DNA of 64,000 nucleotides, taken from Asparagopsis taxiformis. Taxonomy: Eukaryota > Rhodophyta > Florideophyceae > Bonnemaisoniales > Bonnemaisoniaceae. Below the pieces are notes generated by a model. It ran no database searches and was not told where the DNA came from. It saw only the letters and a list, made by a program, of their open reading frames with translations. Location of the stretch: contig JALQPE010002554.1 in NCBI GenBank assembly GCA_030407315.1, positions 1 through 64,000 on the forward strand, written 5' to 3'. The position numbers were made by a program, and so were the translations under genes. This document shows positions 43,593 to 55,399 of this stretch, one piece after another. Numbering within the stretch: position 1 is the first letter of the stretch; each line of letters opens with the position of its first letter.

Positions 43593-44842
43593 CTATCTGC
43601 TCTAACCCGATTCTAACTAGCAGAAAGAATCCTCTCCTTCATGACGATGCTCTCGAATTGAGTGCAATGCAACGGACTCCCTCCAGGAGAACAACAAAGC
43701 ATCGTCTTTTCCAAGGCATTTCCATACGAAAAATAATCGAAAAACATATTTGACTTTAACCTAACAGCTATCGCGAGCACCGTACTCAGCTATATTTCCT
43801 CTGTAATTTCCTTCCTCCAACCAATCAATAGCCGCTTGGTCACAGGCTTAAAAGCCTTCCACTATCTGTCCTATCCATCGAAGACCCTCGGAGGGTTCGA
43901 TCCAGGCCTTGATCACCCATGATGGGTGTGCAACCCGAGAAATTGAAAATGGAACATATTGCGACAGGGACGAGATACCATTCAATGAAAGAGAAGTTCT
44001 CTTTCGTTTACTTTTTTCTAACAAGATTCTAAACGTCTACAAACCCTATGTCGTCCGTCCGTTTTCATCCCGGAGAGATGTGGATGTGAGGTAAGACGCA
44101 GTGGTGATGTTGTGTTGATTCCCACAGACGGAGGTGGAGGAGGTGGCTACGGAGGAAGCCTGGAGAACTTGTCCGGTACCTACATCTCACATGTTGAACA
44201 TGTGAGATGTCAGTACCCATGGATGAGAAGAAAAACATGTTCAGGTCCGGTTCGGATATTGTTGCCATTAACGGAGGTGGAGGAGGCGGCTACGGTGGAA
44301 GCCTGGAGAACATGTGACTCACATCTCGGAGATGTCAGTACCCATGGATGAGAAGAAAAGCATGTTCAGGTCCGGTTCAGATATTCGATCCATTAACGGA
44401 GGTGGTGGAGGAGGCTATGGTGGAAGCCTGGAGAACATGTGAGATGTCAGTACCCATGGATCACAAGAAGAACATGTTGAGGTGCGGTTCGGATATTCGA
44501 TCCATTAACGGAGGTGGAGGAGGCTATGGTGGAAGCCTGGAGAAGAATAGAGTAGTCCTATACCCATGGATCACAAGAAGACGTTGTTGGGCTCCTTTTC
44601 GAAGCCCATTCGTCTCTTGAATAAATTTAGCACCCAAATCATATACGATTGCCGAGTTGACACCCCGTATGTCTCGTTGGTAGAAATAGCAGGGGTTCCA
44701 CCACTCAGCTGGCGGGAAGTAGTTACTGATTATATGAGATATGGCTTAGCTCCCGCCAAAACCGATACCTCTGGGCTCAGGTTCTCCAAATGTGGTTATA
44801 CGAATGTGTTCTGACAATGCTAGAAGACGAATATCTGAATCC
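43593..44842. other. Spacer between E3 and E2 with a 4-copy tandem repeat
   Basis: Unique sequence (43593-44110) without a recognisable gene, then four tandem units of about 110-143 bp (about 44127-44590). One plus-strand frame encodes a Gly-rich GGGGGYGGSLE block per unit. A perfect 29-bp palindrome (14-bp arms, one-base loop) lies at 44182-44210 in the first unit. The remainder to 44842 has an 82-codon frame of unknown worth. Confidence 0.6.
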
Positions 44843-45030
44843 TGATTTGAATTAAAATTTGGGCTATTCTCAAAAACATGCACATGTGAACATGTTTTTG
44901 AGATGGGGATGTGCCGTACGGCACAATCGACCGCCCAAATCGATGTTTTTTGCAATATTTTTTGTGCCCGAAATTGTAGAATTTCTGGTCTGGCCAGCAA
45001 TGCATCTGAGCTGGACATCCCCATGTCCAG
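44843..45030 (+). repeat. hp repeat unit upstream of E2 methyltransferase gene
   Basis: Counterpart of hp unit 2 of E1 (11035-11205) in inverted orientation, followed by the same 5' flank of the methyltransferase gene. Hairpin and GTGCCGTACGGCAC palindrome intact. Confidence 0.8.
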
Positions 45031-45331
45031 TGGCCGTCCGGATGTCGCTCACCTGGTACTACCGCCATGGCGGCCGTGCAGTACAACACTCAAAGACAGG
45101 GAATCACAATCTTTTTAAAATTTTTCTCTACCACGTATCCGTCACAACTTATTACCTACACCGGTTACGGGTTTCAAGACCTTTCCAGTGCTGTGTACCC
45201 GTATACTCTGTTCCGTTCGATATCAACCAGTGTTCCTAACGAAAGAGTGCAAACGTCACGAGATAAGTCGTCAAATTTGACTGTCTCGCCGAGCGGTCGC
45301 CATCCTGTACCGAATTTCCACTCATTCCATT

Positions 45332-46312
45332 ATGACGAATAAGCGCAGGCGCAACAGCAATCCGATCGTTGACGACGCAACTGTGCCAATTCTGCGCGAA
45401 CCCCCTAGCCCTTGGGAGGATTCTATTGACATGGGTACACGTCGAAACGTAGGTCGCGCCGCCCGCGAAACTACTCTCGCTGGCAAAGACTTCCTCCGCC
45501 TCTTGCTGGATTTATTCGCCCACCCAAGTTTCGCAGACGTGACGGACAAGCCGGGAGGATCCACATACGCGGACCTTGGCGCTTGGGTTGCGCAGGGCAC
45601 GGAAGAAAAATTTGCGGCGCTGCAAGGTCGACTCAGCATGGCCTTCAGCGGTCGTTCGAAGAATGCTGGAGTCGAGGCGGATGTTGCCGAAATCGTCATG
45701 GCAGAGATGAACGTTGAGCGAGCCAAGCAGATTGTTCGTCTGGCATTACCGATTGCCGAGTTTTCAAGACAGGATCAGCGTATCGGGCAATGGGTTGAGC
45801 ACTGCATCCTTTCTGGGATCGTGCCGCAGACCTTCCTTATTGGATGTAACATGCTTCCTTCGCCACTACAGGCGCCGCAGCGCGGGGAACCAAGCGCCTT
45901 CGGTCTTGCTCCACCGGAAACGTTCGAGGTATTGATGTATTTCCAAGCGTTGTCTATCATCCGAAATCACAACAAGAACCTGCCGCGTCGCCGAATAGGC
46001 GACGCGGCCGAAGAGGGGAACGAAGCCGCACGCGTCCCAGCCCATCGGAAAAGCACTAATCGAGCTTGTTACGTGGTTCAAGTTTTATACCATGCTTGGA
46101 CCGATGTGGCCTTCGCCGCAAAGTTTTCCAGCTTCGAAGAGTTGATGGCGCCGTACATCATTTTCGACAGCAGTGAGCATTGGTTTGACGTGCTCGATGA
46201 AGGTCTATTCGCACCGATGGAGCAGAAGCAAGATCTCTACCACGACAAAGCTCCCCTATCTCATCCTGATGGATATGGTGCAAAAGTAGAGACAAGAACC
46301 AGTGCGCAGCAC
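45332..46312 (+). pseudogene. Methyltransferase-SET fusion, E2 copy, 5' part
   Basis: ATG 45332, open for 327 codons including the region where E1 has its single-base loss near 10368; this copy therefore shows the ancestral frame there. The coding sequence is interrupted after the codon for His327 by transposon N; the last four bases GCAC (46309-46312) are duplicated at 58388-58391. It continues at 58388. The N-terminal domain is not one I recognise. Confidence 0.8.
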
Positions 46313-46625
46313 GTCTGTGTTCTCGGAAATGGACGCGGACGTCCACAACCTCTAGTACACCTAGTATTACTAGGCGGACGTCCATGTTCTCCAGTATTTT
46401 TGGATGTCCGCCTAGAACCGGACGTCCATGCGGTCTAGTACGTCTAGTATTACTAGGGCGACATTCATTGTTTCTAGTACCACGGATGTCCCCCTCGGGA
46501 TGGACTTCCGCCATGTCTATGTCCACCTAGGACGGGCGCCGGTTCAGAAATTCAAAAATTTCGACCCCAGAAATTTCTGCCGCCGTGCTCGACATGGATG
46601 TCCGCATCCATCACGGCGACCACTC
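46313..46625 (-). repeat. Right-end subterminal repeats and terminal repeat of N
   Basis: Inverted equivalent of 19520-19824: GGACGTCC, CTAGTATTACTAG and GGACATCC motifs in the same order with few changes. Confidence 0.75.
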
Positions 46626-46904
46626 TATTTTTCCTTGTCGGTCGACTCCAATTTCGTCTTTAATTTTTTCATCCTCTCGCTCACACCCCCTTCCTGTTGG
46701 TGCTCACCTCCCCCGTACTGTACCTCAAACACCCCCAATACCACTCTAGCACGCATTTTCAGCTACCTATCCCCGCTTCCACGGTGCACACCTCCATTCC
46801 ATACCTACTTTTCTGCTCTACCGTACAGATTTCGTATAACCAGTCCTCATACTACCTCAGAATAGGGCAAAACACCCCCTATCTCCTCGACCATGCTCTC
46901 CCCC

Positions 46905-47649
46905 ATCACCTTTGAAACGTATTGTTCTTCAGTACCCTCTCTCCTCTACCCTCAACCCCTCTCCTTCGCCCTCTACACAAACTTCCCCTGCAGCTTACTC
47001 TTCCAAAACCTCTCACTCCCATCCCGTACCCGACCTGCTCCACCCCTCCCTCCCTCAGCTGCTCCATGCCCCCACGCCATCCGCATCTTCGATACCGTAT
47101 ACACCACCACCACCGGCCCACGCTCCCGCACTGCGGGGTGGCTCCCCCGCCGTATCCCCAGAAACCTCCCCGCTCTGAAACACATATCAACCCCCCACTT
47201 CGCACCCTTCCTCCCACTCCCCTCCCTCCCCAAATACAATAACCCCCTTCTTCTCCATCACATCCCCACTCACCACAGCCAGAACAGACGCCACCCCCTC
47301 CCCTTCTTTCTCCTCACTTTCCTAAAAACCCCTCCTCTCGGCGCCTTCAACCGCACCCTCCTACGGTCCCACCTAAACACCTCCTCCGCCCTCACTACCC
47401 CAACACCCCGCAGCGTCTCCCCAATCCCCATAATATGCTTGTCGGCACTCCTCTCCGAATCACAATCCATTCTAAACCCGCACTCCGTACATTTCCACCT
47501 CCCCCTGTACCATCCCAAGATTCCATCCCCCCACAGAACACATCCTCATACCACAGAAGAATTTTCTTCCTCTCATACCTCATCCTTAAAACCTCCATCA
47601 GCTCCATGTAAATTTCGATGAAAATATTTTCTCTACTATGCAATCTCAA
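46905..47649 (-). pseudogene. Zinc-finger ORF near the right terminus, N copy
   Basis: Counterpart of 18513-19200. Keeps RWKCTECGFR-x-CDSERSAD-x-H and runs on into VVRAEEVFRWDRRR and a basic tail in one frame (47518-47270), where E1 is shifted; but it has its own frame change upstream near 47535. Conserved coding in alternating frames supports a once-real gene. The plus-strand 242-codon Pro/Ser/His-rich frame (46893-47621) is probably its shadow. Confidence 0.4.
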
Positions 47650-47944
47650 ACATGTATGAGCCTATGCCTTTCCGCTTTGTCAACCCTGAATATTGGTACT
47701 CATGTATTCATAAAATAGGGCCACCCACATCCCTATCCCGTTCTGCAAGCTTTACAAACCACTAGACGCATACTCCACAACTATACAACAAACACTACTC
47801 GCTATTTCAGACGACGCGGTACACAAGTAGCGTAGTGTCAACCTTCCGTGACGCCTTCCCTGATGCGTACAAGTGGGAAACACGTCTAGACGTATATCAG
47901 AACTGAGTGCGGGAATTTTCGGCACAGGAGATGCTGGGCCACCA

Positions 47945-50612
47945 AATTGATTTTTCGGAAATTTTAGAATTTCTGGGCTGGCCAGCAATGCAATCGAGCT
48001 GGACATCCACCGGACGTCCATTTCAGGTTGGTCGCGAGAGGGTGGGGCGGGACCATGATGAAACAAGGACCAAGACCTTTCCCTGACGTGTTGAGCCTGA
48101 AATCGACCCTTCGTGAGACGCGATTTTGGCTTACAGTTGGTGCTAATAGAAGCCAGTGATAGCCCCGATCGGGGCGGCAGCCGGCTCCGGCTTACAGTTG
48201 GTGCTTACAGACGCCAGTGATAGCCCCCGATCGGGGCCGGCGGTCGGTTCCTGGGGCCGTTGTGGCCAAATTAGACACCTTGATTTGAATTGAAATTTGG
48301 GCTATTCTCAAAAACATGCACATGTGAACATGTTTTTGAGATGGGGGTCTGCCGTACGGCACAATCGACCCGCCCAAATCGATGATTTTTCACAATTTTT
48401 TTCTGCCCGAAATTTTAGAATTTCTGGGCTCGCCAGCAATGCAATTGAGCCGGACATCCACCGGACGTCCATTTCAGGTTGGTCGTGTGCTGCCCACATC
48501 CATGCATTGCAGCAACTAAGCAGGCGGGCTCACTACTCATACAAAGTGCACGGAATATGAGTAACGTGATGTGTGAGTGTTGTTTGTCGTGAGGATGTAA
48601 GGTGGGACCATGATGAAACAGGGAAAAAGATGTCTCCCTAGCATAACTTGGGCTTGAAGCCTGGAATCGACCCTTCGTAAGACGCGATTTTGGCTTACAG
48701 TTAGTGCTTACCGAAGCCAGTGACGGCCCCGGTCGGGGCGGCAGCCGGTTCCTGGGGCCGTTGTGGCCAAATTAGACACCTTGATTTGAATTGAAATTTG
48801 GGCTATTCTCAAAAACATGCACATGTGAACATGTTTTTGAGATGGGGGTCTGCCGTACGGCACAATCGACCCGCCCAAATCGATGATTTTTCACAATTTT
48901 TTTCTGCCCGAAATTTTAGAATTTCTGGGCTCGCCAGCAATGCAATTGAGCCGGACATCCACCAGACGTCCATTCTGGGTTGTTCGTATGCTGCTCACAT
49001 CTACGCATTACAGCAACCACGCAGGCGGGCCCACTGCTCATACGAAGTGCACGTAGCATGTGCAGCATGATGGATGAGCAGTGTTTGTCGTGAGAAAGTG
49101 GGGTGGGAGCATGTCGAAACAAGGACCAAAACTTCGCCCTGGCGTATTGAGCCTGAGCCTGGAATCGACCCTTCGTGAGATGTGGCTTTGCTTACAGTTG
49201 GTGCTTACAGAAGCCAGTGACGGCCCCGGCCGGGGCAGCAGCCGGTTCCTGGGGCCGTTGTGGCCAAATTAGACACCTTGATTTGAATTGAAATTTGGGC
49301 TATTCTCAAAAACATGCACATGTGAACATGTTTTTGAGATGGGGGTGTGCCGTACGGCACTTTCGACCGCCCAAATCGATATAATTTTGCAATTTTTTTC
49401 TGACTGAAATTTTAGAATTTCTGGGCTCGCCAGCAATGCAATTGAGCTGGACATTCACCGGACGTCCATTTCAGGTTGGTCGAGTATTGCACATGGATAC
49501 AGTTTTGCAGCTATTTCTCAGCCCAACATTTTAGAATTTCAGGGCTGACCAGCAATGTAACCGAGCCGGACTTCTACTGGACGTCCATTTCAAGTTAGGC
49601 TAGTGCTGCACATTTGCTCGCATCGCAGCAACTAAGCAAGTGTTGACAGCACCGAGATGCCATGCAGACAAGGGAGAATCGGCTGCAAACGGCTTCCCTG
49701 GTCGGCGGCTGGATGTCTGGATGTGAATGGCTGCAAGCATGGAAATCTTGCTACCGCACAGCGCATACACACTGCAGCAGCACATCACTGACGCATGCGA
49801 AAGTTGGGTGCTGCAGTGCGTGGTTGTTTGTATGTTTGTGTGTTTGTGTGTTTGTGTGTTTGTGTGTTGTGTGTTGTGTGTGTGTGTTGTGTGTTTGTTT
49901 TGTGTGTTTGTGTGTTTGTGTGTTTGTGTGTTTGTGTGTTTGTGTGTTTGTGTGTGTATGACGAACCTTGTGGTATCCCTAGGCGTGCACTGGTACAAAA
50001 AGTTTGGACTGCCCCATCGGTCGTACTTTGGCGCATTTACATGCATCGGAGAACGACCAAGGAGGTAGAGCAGCAATCACTGTTGGCTGAGCGTCCAAAC
50101 TGGAGGGCTTGGGGCAATGGTTCTATAGCAGTCATTTATAGGACGCCCACCGTTGATGACTGAGATCCACGGTGGGTTTAGTATTCATGGTGTTGTCCTG
50201 CATTGGCGGACGTCGAAGACGAGTACTTCCAGTGAGCGTCCAAGGTGAACAGCTCAGCAGAGGATTATGATGTGGATGTGAAGGCATGGATGAGGCCAGC
50301 AGGAACGTTTCTGCAAGATGGGCGTGAGTGGGTAAGTGAGCGGGGAGGGGCCGCTCGGGGCGCTTGGTAGCTTCTGGGGCCGTTGTGGCCAAATTAGAAT
50401 CAAGCCTATGTCCGGCGGACGTCCTGAATTGCTTTATTTTTTGGGCTATTCTCAAAAACATGCACATGTGAACATGTTTTTGAGATGGGGGTGTGCCGTA
50501 CGGCACTTTCGACCGCCCAAATCGATGTATTTTTGCATTTTTTTTCTGACTGAAATTTTAGAATTTCTGGGCTCGCCAGCAATGCAATTGCGCTGGTCAT
50601 TCACCGGACGTC
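47945..50612 (+). repeat. hp repeat array, left arm of a large inverted repeat in N
   Basis: A truncated unit (47945-48022), full units at about 48280-48480, 48780-48980, 49278-49478 and 50405-50612, and a partial unit at 49510-49597, all forward. Spacers carry CCCCGATCGGGG-type palindromes. The arm is repeated inverted at 53232-55250, which has one unit fewer. Confidence 0.8.
49820..49960 (+). repeat. (TGTTTG/TG)n microsatellite
   Basis: About 140 bp of TGTTTGTG-type simple repeat; the same site in the other arm of the palindrome (about 53890-53920) has only about 30 bp. Long CV/TH-rich frames through it are artefacts. Confidence 0.9.
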
Positions 50613-53231
50613 TATATGCGCTCAAGCGATTGCTGTCTGCTTCAAATACCTGATACATTATTGCCCCACACGACATAAAGTCCCCCAACATGCGACGCCC
50701 ATCAAACATAAACATTTTCATGCTCTTACTACATTCTAGTCGCACACATACATCCATCTTCAAACAAAAAATGTCATTTAAACACCACCAGTCCCGCTTC
50801 ATCGTACGCCAATACCGCCCAGTCGCCCAGCAGACAAGCTAGCCGTGCAGAAAATAAGCACTGCCATCTACGACGGAAACGACTGGATCTCATCATCGCT
50901 CTCAGCATTTCCAACAAGCCCAACATGTTTCCCCTACGTCACCCTGCAAAACGATACCATTGTATACTTCTGCATTCTCCGTCAATTGCATTCATTCAAT
51001 CTGCGCAATGAATTCTTCAATCTCGAAACCGGCCGGGTTTTCTGCCCATCCTGCAATAAGGGCATTGGAGAAAGTTCTCTAGCAATGGCCACTAAAGCCT
51101 TGATGCAACTACACGGTGCTGATTGCTTCTATCGCTTCCTCAAATCTGTCGACATTTACAACATACCATCCATCCGACACATTTCCAAACTAAACTAGAC
51201 TGTTCATTGACAAACTCGTGTGTAGCCCCATTTAGACCACTCACCACTGGTATCTGCTGAGTCACCGCGCACTGCCCTGGTGCTCCCTCCTGAATTCGCT
51301 TGGGCTGTCTCAATACATTCCGTACTATGCCTATGAAGCAGTCCCGTTATGGATCAGCGTTCTGCGTGTTCAGCACATCATCCCCACGTTACCAGAGCTG
51401 CAATTTCTCAGCGGTACGGGTATCATCAATCCTTAGCACAGATGTGATACAGCAGCCGATGCAGGTCAATTTCTAGACTCGTAATTTTGCACTCAAGAAG
51501 GGAGATCGGTATGGAAATTGTCCAGGCATAACAAACCGCCTGTCCTGCTCTCCTGCAGAGCAAGCTCCATCGATCCAGTCGATCAGGAACCTGACGACAT
51601 GTAGTCGGCGTTCGTTCCGGACGCGGAAAGGGCAAATTTTTGTGTGGCGTTTGCAGATTCAGTCGCAACGGGAAGCGATGAAACTTTCCGCATGGCGTTT
51701 GACTGCGGTTTATCTGAGACAGACATCGAGCGATCGGTGTTTCTGTCCAGATGAAGCTGGAGATCAATGCCGTATTTGAGCTGATAATTGGAGCAAAGAT
51801 TTGAAACAAATTTTCTGTGCAAATTTACGACACGACACGGCGGAGGGTGGATAACTCAACGTTAGATGTTATTGGTTGAGCCAACATTACAAGACCGTAC
51901 CGACGACACGCGCAATCATTGATTTTTCGCTCATTGCTTAGAGAGCAAAACTGTCCAATGGTCGTATCAAGTTAGACCAGCACATATTTCCGCAACATCT
52001 TGGTGGAACGAAGTCGGTGCTCACGAAAGCCTGAGAGCTGCCTTGAGTCGAGGATTTTGTACGCCGCCTTATCTGTGGTAGTTTCATACTGCGTTGTTTC
52101 ACCGTTGGACTTGTGCCACGCACACTTGGATCTCTCTCCATACGTACGTGTAGATAAGATGTGAATTGAGCTACAATAGCATACCAAACTGGAAACCAGT
52201 ATCTACATGCTTTGTGAGAATATAATGCCTCTTCCTCGAGAAAAGGCCTCCTTCGGAATACTAGATTTCATTCAACCATATCCATCCATCTCCCATCGCT
52301 TCAGCATGAAATCATCACCATTCCATCCATCACAACGTTCGTCTCTATCCAAACACTACTCTCCACACATCTCCCCGATCTTTCAGTCCGACCGTACCCG
52401 GCGGCGGCCGAGAGAAACGTACTGGCCATTGTTAAAAGTATCTACGACGGCAATGAGCGCATATATTAAATCATTCTCTATGTGCACACAGACCCTGATT
52501 GCCTCTCGTTTGTGGCAGAAATGAAACAAACACAAAGACTGCAACTCGTCCATGCGAGAAGCAAAAGCTACAGATTTTTAGCAAGTATCGATAGCTACAA
52601 AGAACCACTGCAACGTTTATTCTAGACTTGTATACATTTTCATTAGCACTTACATTACCATACACGAATAGTATTGCATTAAAGATTTTTATGAGAATGA
52701 CAGGGGTCAGCGGCCGGGTTCCCTCCAGCTCAGCTTGGCTCAGCTCCGGATGCAGATGTGGTGAAGGGAAGAGAGAAAAGTCAGATATTCTACCATGATC
52801 TGATTTGATTTGCAATCTGAGAACTTCTTGACTCCCAAAAGGTGTAAACAGTATCCCTGCATATTGGCATCGACCAAAAGAACTGCAGCACTAACTCAAT
52901 TTTCATTGCAGAGATCAGCACAACGTATTCGTCTTGAGTGTCACAAGTTGCAATTAGATGGCGCTGACTCGAAGCTAGGAGAGTTGGTAGTTGTGCCGAG
53001 TCGGCGTCTTCGGTTTGATCGCTCGTGTAAATATCCAAGCAAAATGGCAGGCAAGGAGATACAAAGCCACGCAACAATCAAGCTTACCACATTCCCCAGC
53101 CAGAATCACCATAGAAATCCTTGCAGTCTGCATCACACAGATCATCTTACGCAGTGCGTGCTGCCCAGGTCGTTATTCGGCCCTATCCAGAAACACTTTC
53201 AGGCCTAGTGCAACCAGTAGATCTGAAATGG
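50613..53231. other. Central region of N, sequence absent from E1
   Basis: About 2.6 kb between the inverted arms, unlike any other part of the window. Apart from the small frame at 50845-51198 I see no convincing gene; frames at 51426-51809 (-) and 52207-52524 (+) have no recognisable motif. It may be host DNA captured during formation of the internal deletion. Confidence 0.5.
50845..51198 (+). CDS. Small Cys-containing hypothetical ORF in the centre of N (weak call)
   Basis: About 118 codons without an ATG start: GTG at 50845, no in-frame ATG before the upstream stop at 50779. An ATG frame 50771-50842 ends just before it, so a frameshift may join them. It encodes FCPSCNKGIG followed by LHGADC, a possible zinc-binding C-x2-C...H-x3-C. 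No family recognised. It could be a fragment of a captured host gene. Confidence 0.25.
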   Translation: MQKISTAIYDGNDWISSSLSAFPTSPTCFPYVTLQNDTIVYFCILRQLHSFNLRNEFFNLETGRVFCPSCNKGIGESSLAMATKALMQLHGADCFYRFLKSVDIYNIPSIRHISKLN

Positions 53232-55250
53232 AAATGGACGTCCGGTGAATGACCAGCGCAATTGCATTGCTGGCGAGCCCAGAAATTCTAAAATTTCAGT
53301 CAGAAAAAAAATGCAAAAATACATCGATTTGGGCGGTCGAAAGTGCCGTACGGCACACCCCCATCTCAAAAACATGTTCACATGTGCATGTTTTTGAGAA
53401 TAGCCCAAAAAATAAAGCAATTCAGGACGTCCGCCGGACATAGGCTTGATTCTAATTTGGCCACAACGGCCCCAGAAGCTACCAAGCGCCCCGAGCGGCC
53501 CCTCCCCGCTCACTTACCCACTCACGCCCATCTTGCAGAAACGTTCCTGCTGGCCTCATCCATGCCTTCACATCCACATCATAATCCTCTGCTGAGCTGT
53601 TCACCTTGGACGCTCACTGGAAGTACTCGTCTTCGACGTCCGCCAATGCAGGACAACACCATGAATACTAAACCCACCGTGGATCTCAGTCATCAACGGT
53701 GGGCGTCCTATAAATGACTGCTATAGAACCATTGCCCCAAGCCCTCCAGTTTGGACGCTCAGCCAACAGCGATTGCTGCTCTACCTCCTTGGTCGTTCTC
53801 CGATGCATGTAAATGCGCCAAAGTACGACCGATGGGGCAGTCCAAACTTTTTGAACCAGTGCACGCCTAGGGATACCACAAGGTTCGTCATACACACACA
53901 AACACACAAACACACAAACAACCACGCACTGCAGCACCCAACTTTCGCATGCGTCAGTGATGTGCTGCTGCAGTGTGTATGCGCTGTGCGGTAGCAAGAT
54001 TTCCATGCTTGCAGCCATTCACATCCAGACATCCAGCCGCCGACCAGGGAAGCCGTTTGCAGCCGATTCCCCCTTGTCTGCATGGCATCTCGGTGCTGTC
54101 AACACTTGCTTAGTTGCTGCGATGCGAGCAAATGTGCAGCACTAGCCTAACTTGAAATGGACGTCCAGTGGAAGTCCGGCTCGGTTACATTGCTGGTCAG
54201 CCCTGAAATTCTAAAATGTTGGGCTGAGAAATAGCTGCAAAACTGTATCCATGTGCAATACTCGACCAACCTGAAATGGACGTCCGGTGAATGTCCAGCT
54301 CAATTGCATTGCTGGCGAGCCCAGAAATTCTAAAATTTCAGTCAGAAAAAAATTGCAAAATTATATCGATTTGGGCGGTCGAAAGTGCCGTACGGCACAC
54401 CCCCATCTCAAAAACATGTTCACATGTGCATGTTTTTGAGAATAGCCCAAATTTCAATTCAAATCAAGGTGTCTAATTTGGCCACAACGGCCCCAGGAAC
54501 CGGCTGCTGCCCCGGCCGGGGCCGTCACTGGCTTCTGTAAGCACCAACTGTAAGCAAAGCCACATCTCACGAAGGGTCGATTCCAGGCTTCAAGCCCAAG
54601 TTATGCTAGGGAGACATCTTTTTCCCTGTTTCATCATGGTCCCACCTTACATCCTCACGACAAACAACACTCACACATCACGTTACTCATATTCCGTGCA
54701 CTTTGTATGAGTAGTGAGCCCGCCTGCTTAGTTGCTGCAATGCATGGATGTGGGCAGCACACGACCAACCTGAAATGGACGTCCTGTGGATGTCCAGCTC
54801 GATTGCACTGCTGGCCAGCCCAGAAATTCTAAAATTTCGGGCAGAAAAAAATTGTGAAAAATCATCGATTTGGGCGGGTCGATTGTGCCGTACGGCAGAC
54901 CCCCATCTCAAAAACATGTTCACATGTGCATGTTTTTGAGAATAGCCCAAATTTCAATTCAAATCAAGGTGTCTAATTTGGCCACAACGGCCCCAGGAAC
55001 CGGCTGCTGCCCCGACCGGGGTCATCACTGGCTTCTGTAAGCACTAACTGTAAGCCAAAATCGCGTCTTACGAAGGGTCGATTTCAGGCTCAACACGTCA
55101 GGGACAGGTCTTGGTCCTTGTTTCATCATGGTCCCGCCCTACTCTCTCACGATCAACCTGAAATGGACGTCCGGTGGATGTCCAGCTCGATTGCATTGCT
55201 GGCCAGCCCAGAAATTCTAAAATTTCCGAAAAATCAATTTGGTGGCTCAG
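53232..55250 (-). repeat. hp repeat array, right arm of the inverted repeat in N
   Basis: Reverse-oriented units at about 53232-53445, 54272-54465 and 54770-54965, partial units at 54150-54235 and 55158-55235. Mirrors 47945-50612 minus one unit and most of the microsatellite. Confidence 0.8.
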
Positions 55251-55399
55251 CATCTCCTGTGCAGAAAACTCTCGCACTCATTTCTGATATACGTTTTGAC
55301 GTGTTTTTTACTTTTAAGCATCAGGAAAGGCGTTACGGAAAATTGGGACTACGCCACTTGTGAGCCGCGTCGTCTGAGATAGCGAGTAGAGTTTGTTGT

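Noticed and set aside
46893..47621. 242-codon Pro/Ser/His-rich plus-strand ORF as a gene
   Set aside because: Low complexity, not open in the E1 copy, and antisense to the more convincing zinc-finger reading.
49785..50036. His/Thr- and Cys/Val-rich ORFs over the TGTTTG tract
   Set aside because: Simple-repeat translation products; the tract length differs greatly between the two arms.
47945..55250. Regularly spaced palindromic repeats as a CRISPR array
   Set aside because: Units are about 200 bp with long homologous spacers, in a eukaryotic transposon; no short uniform repeats with unique spacers.
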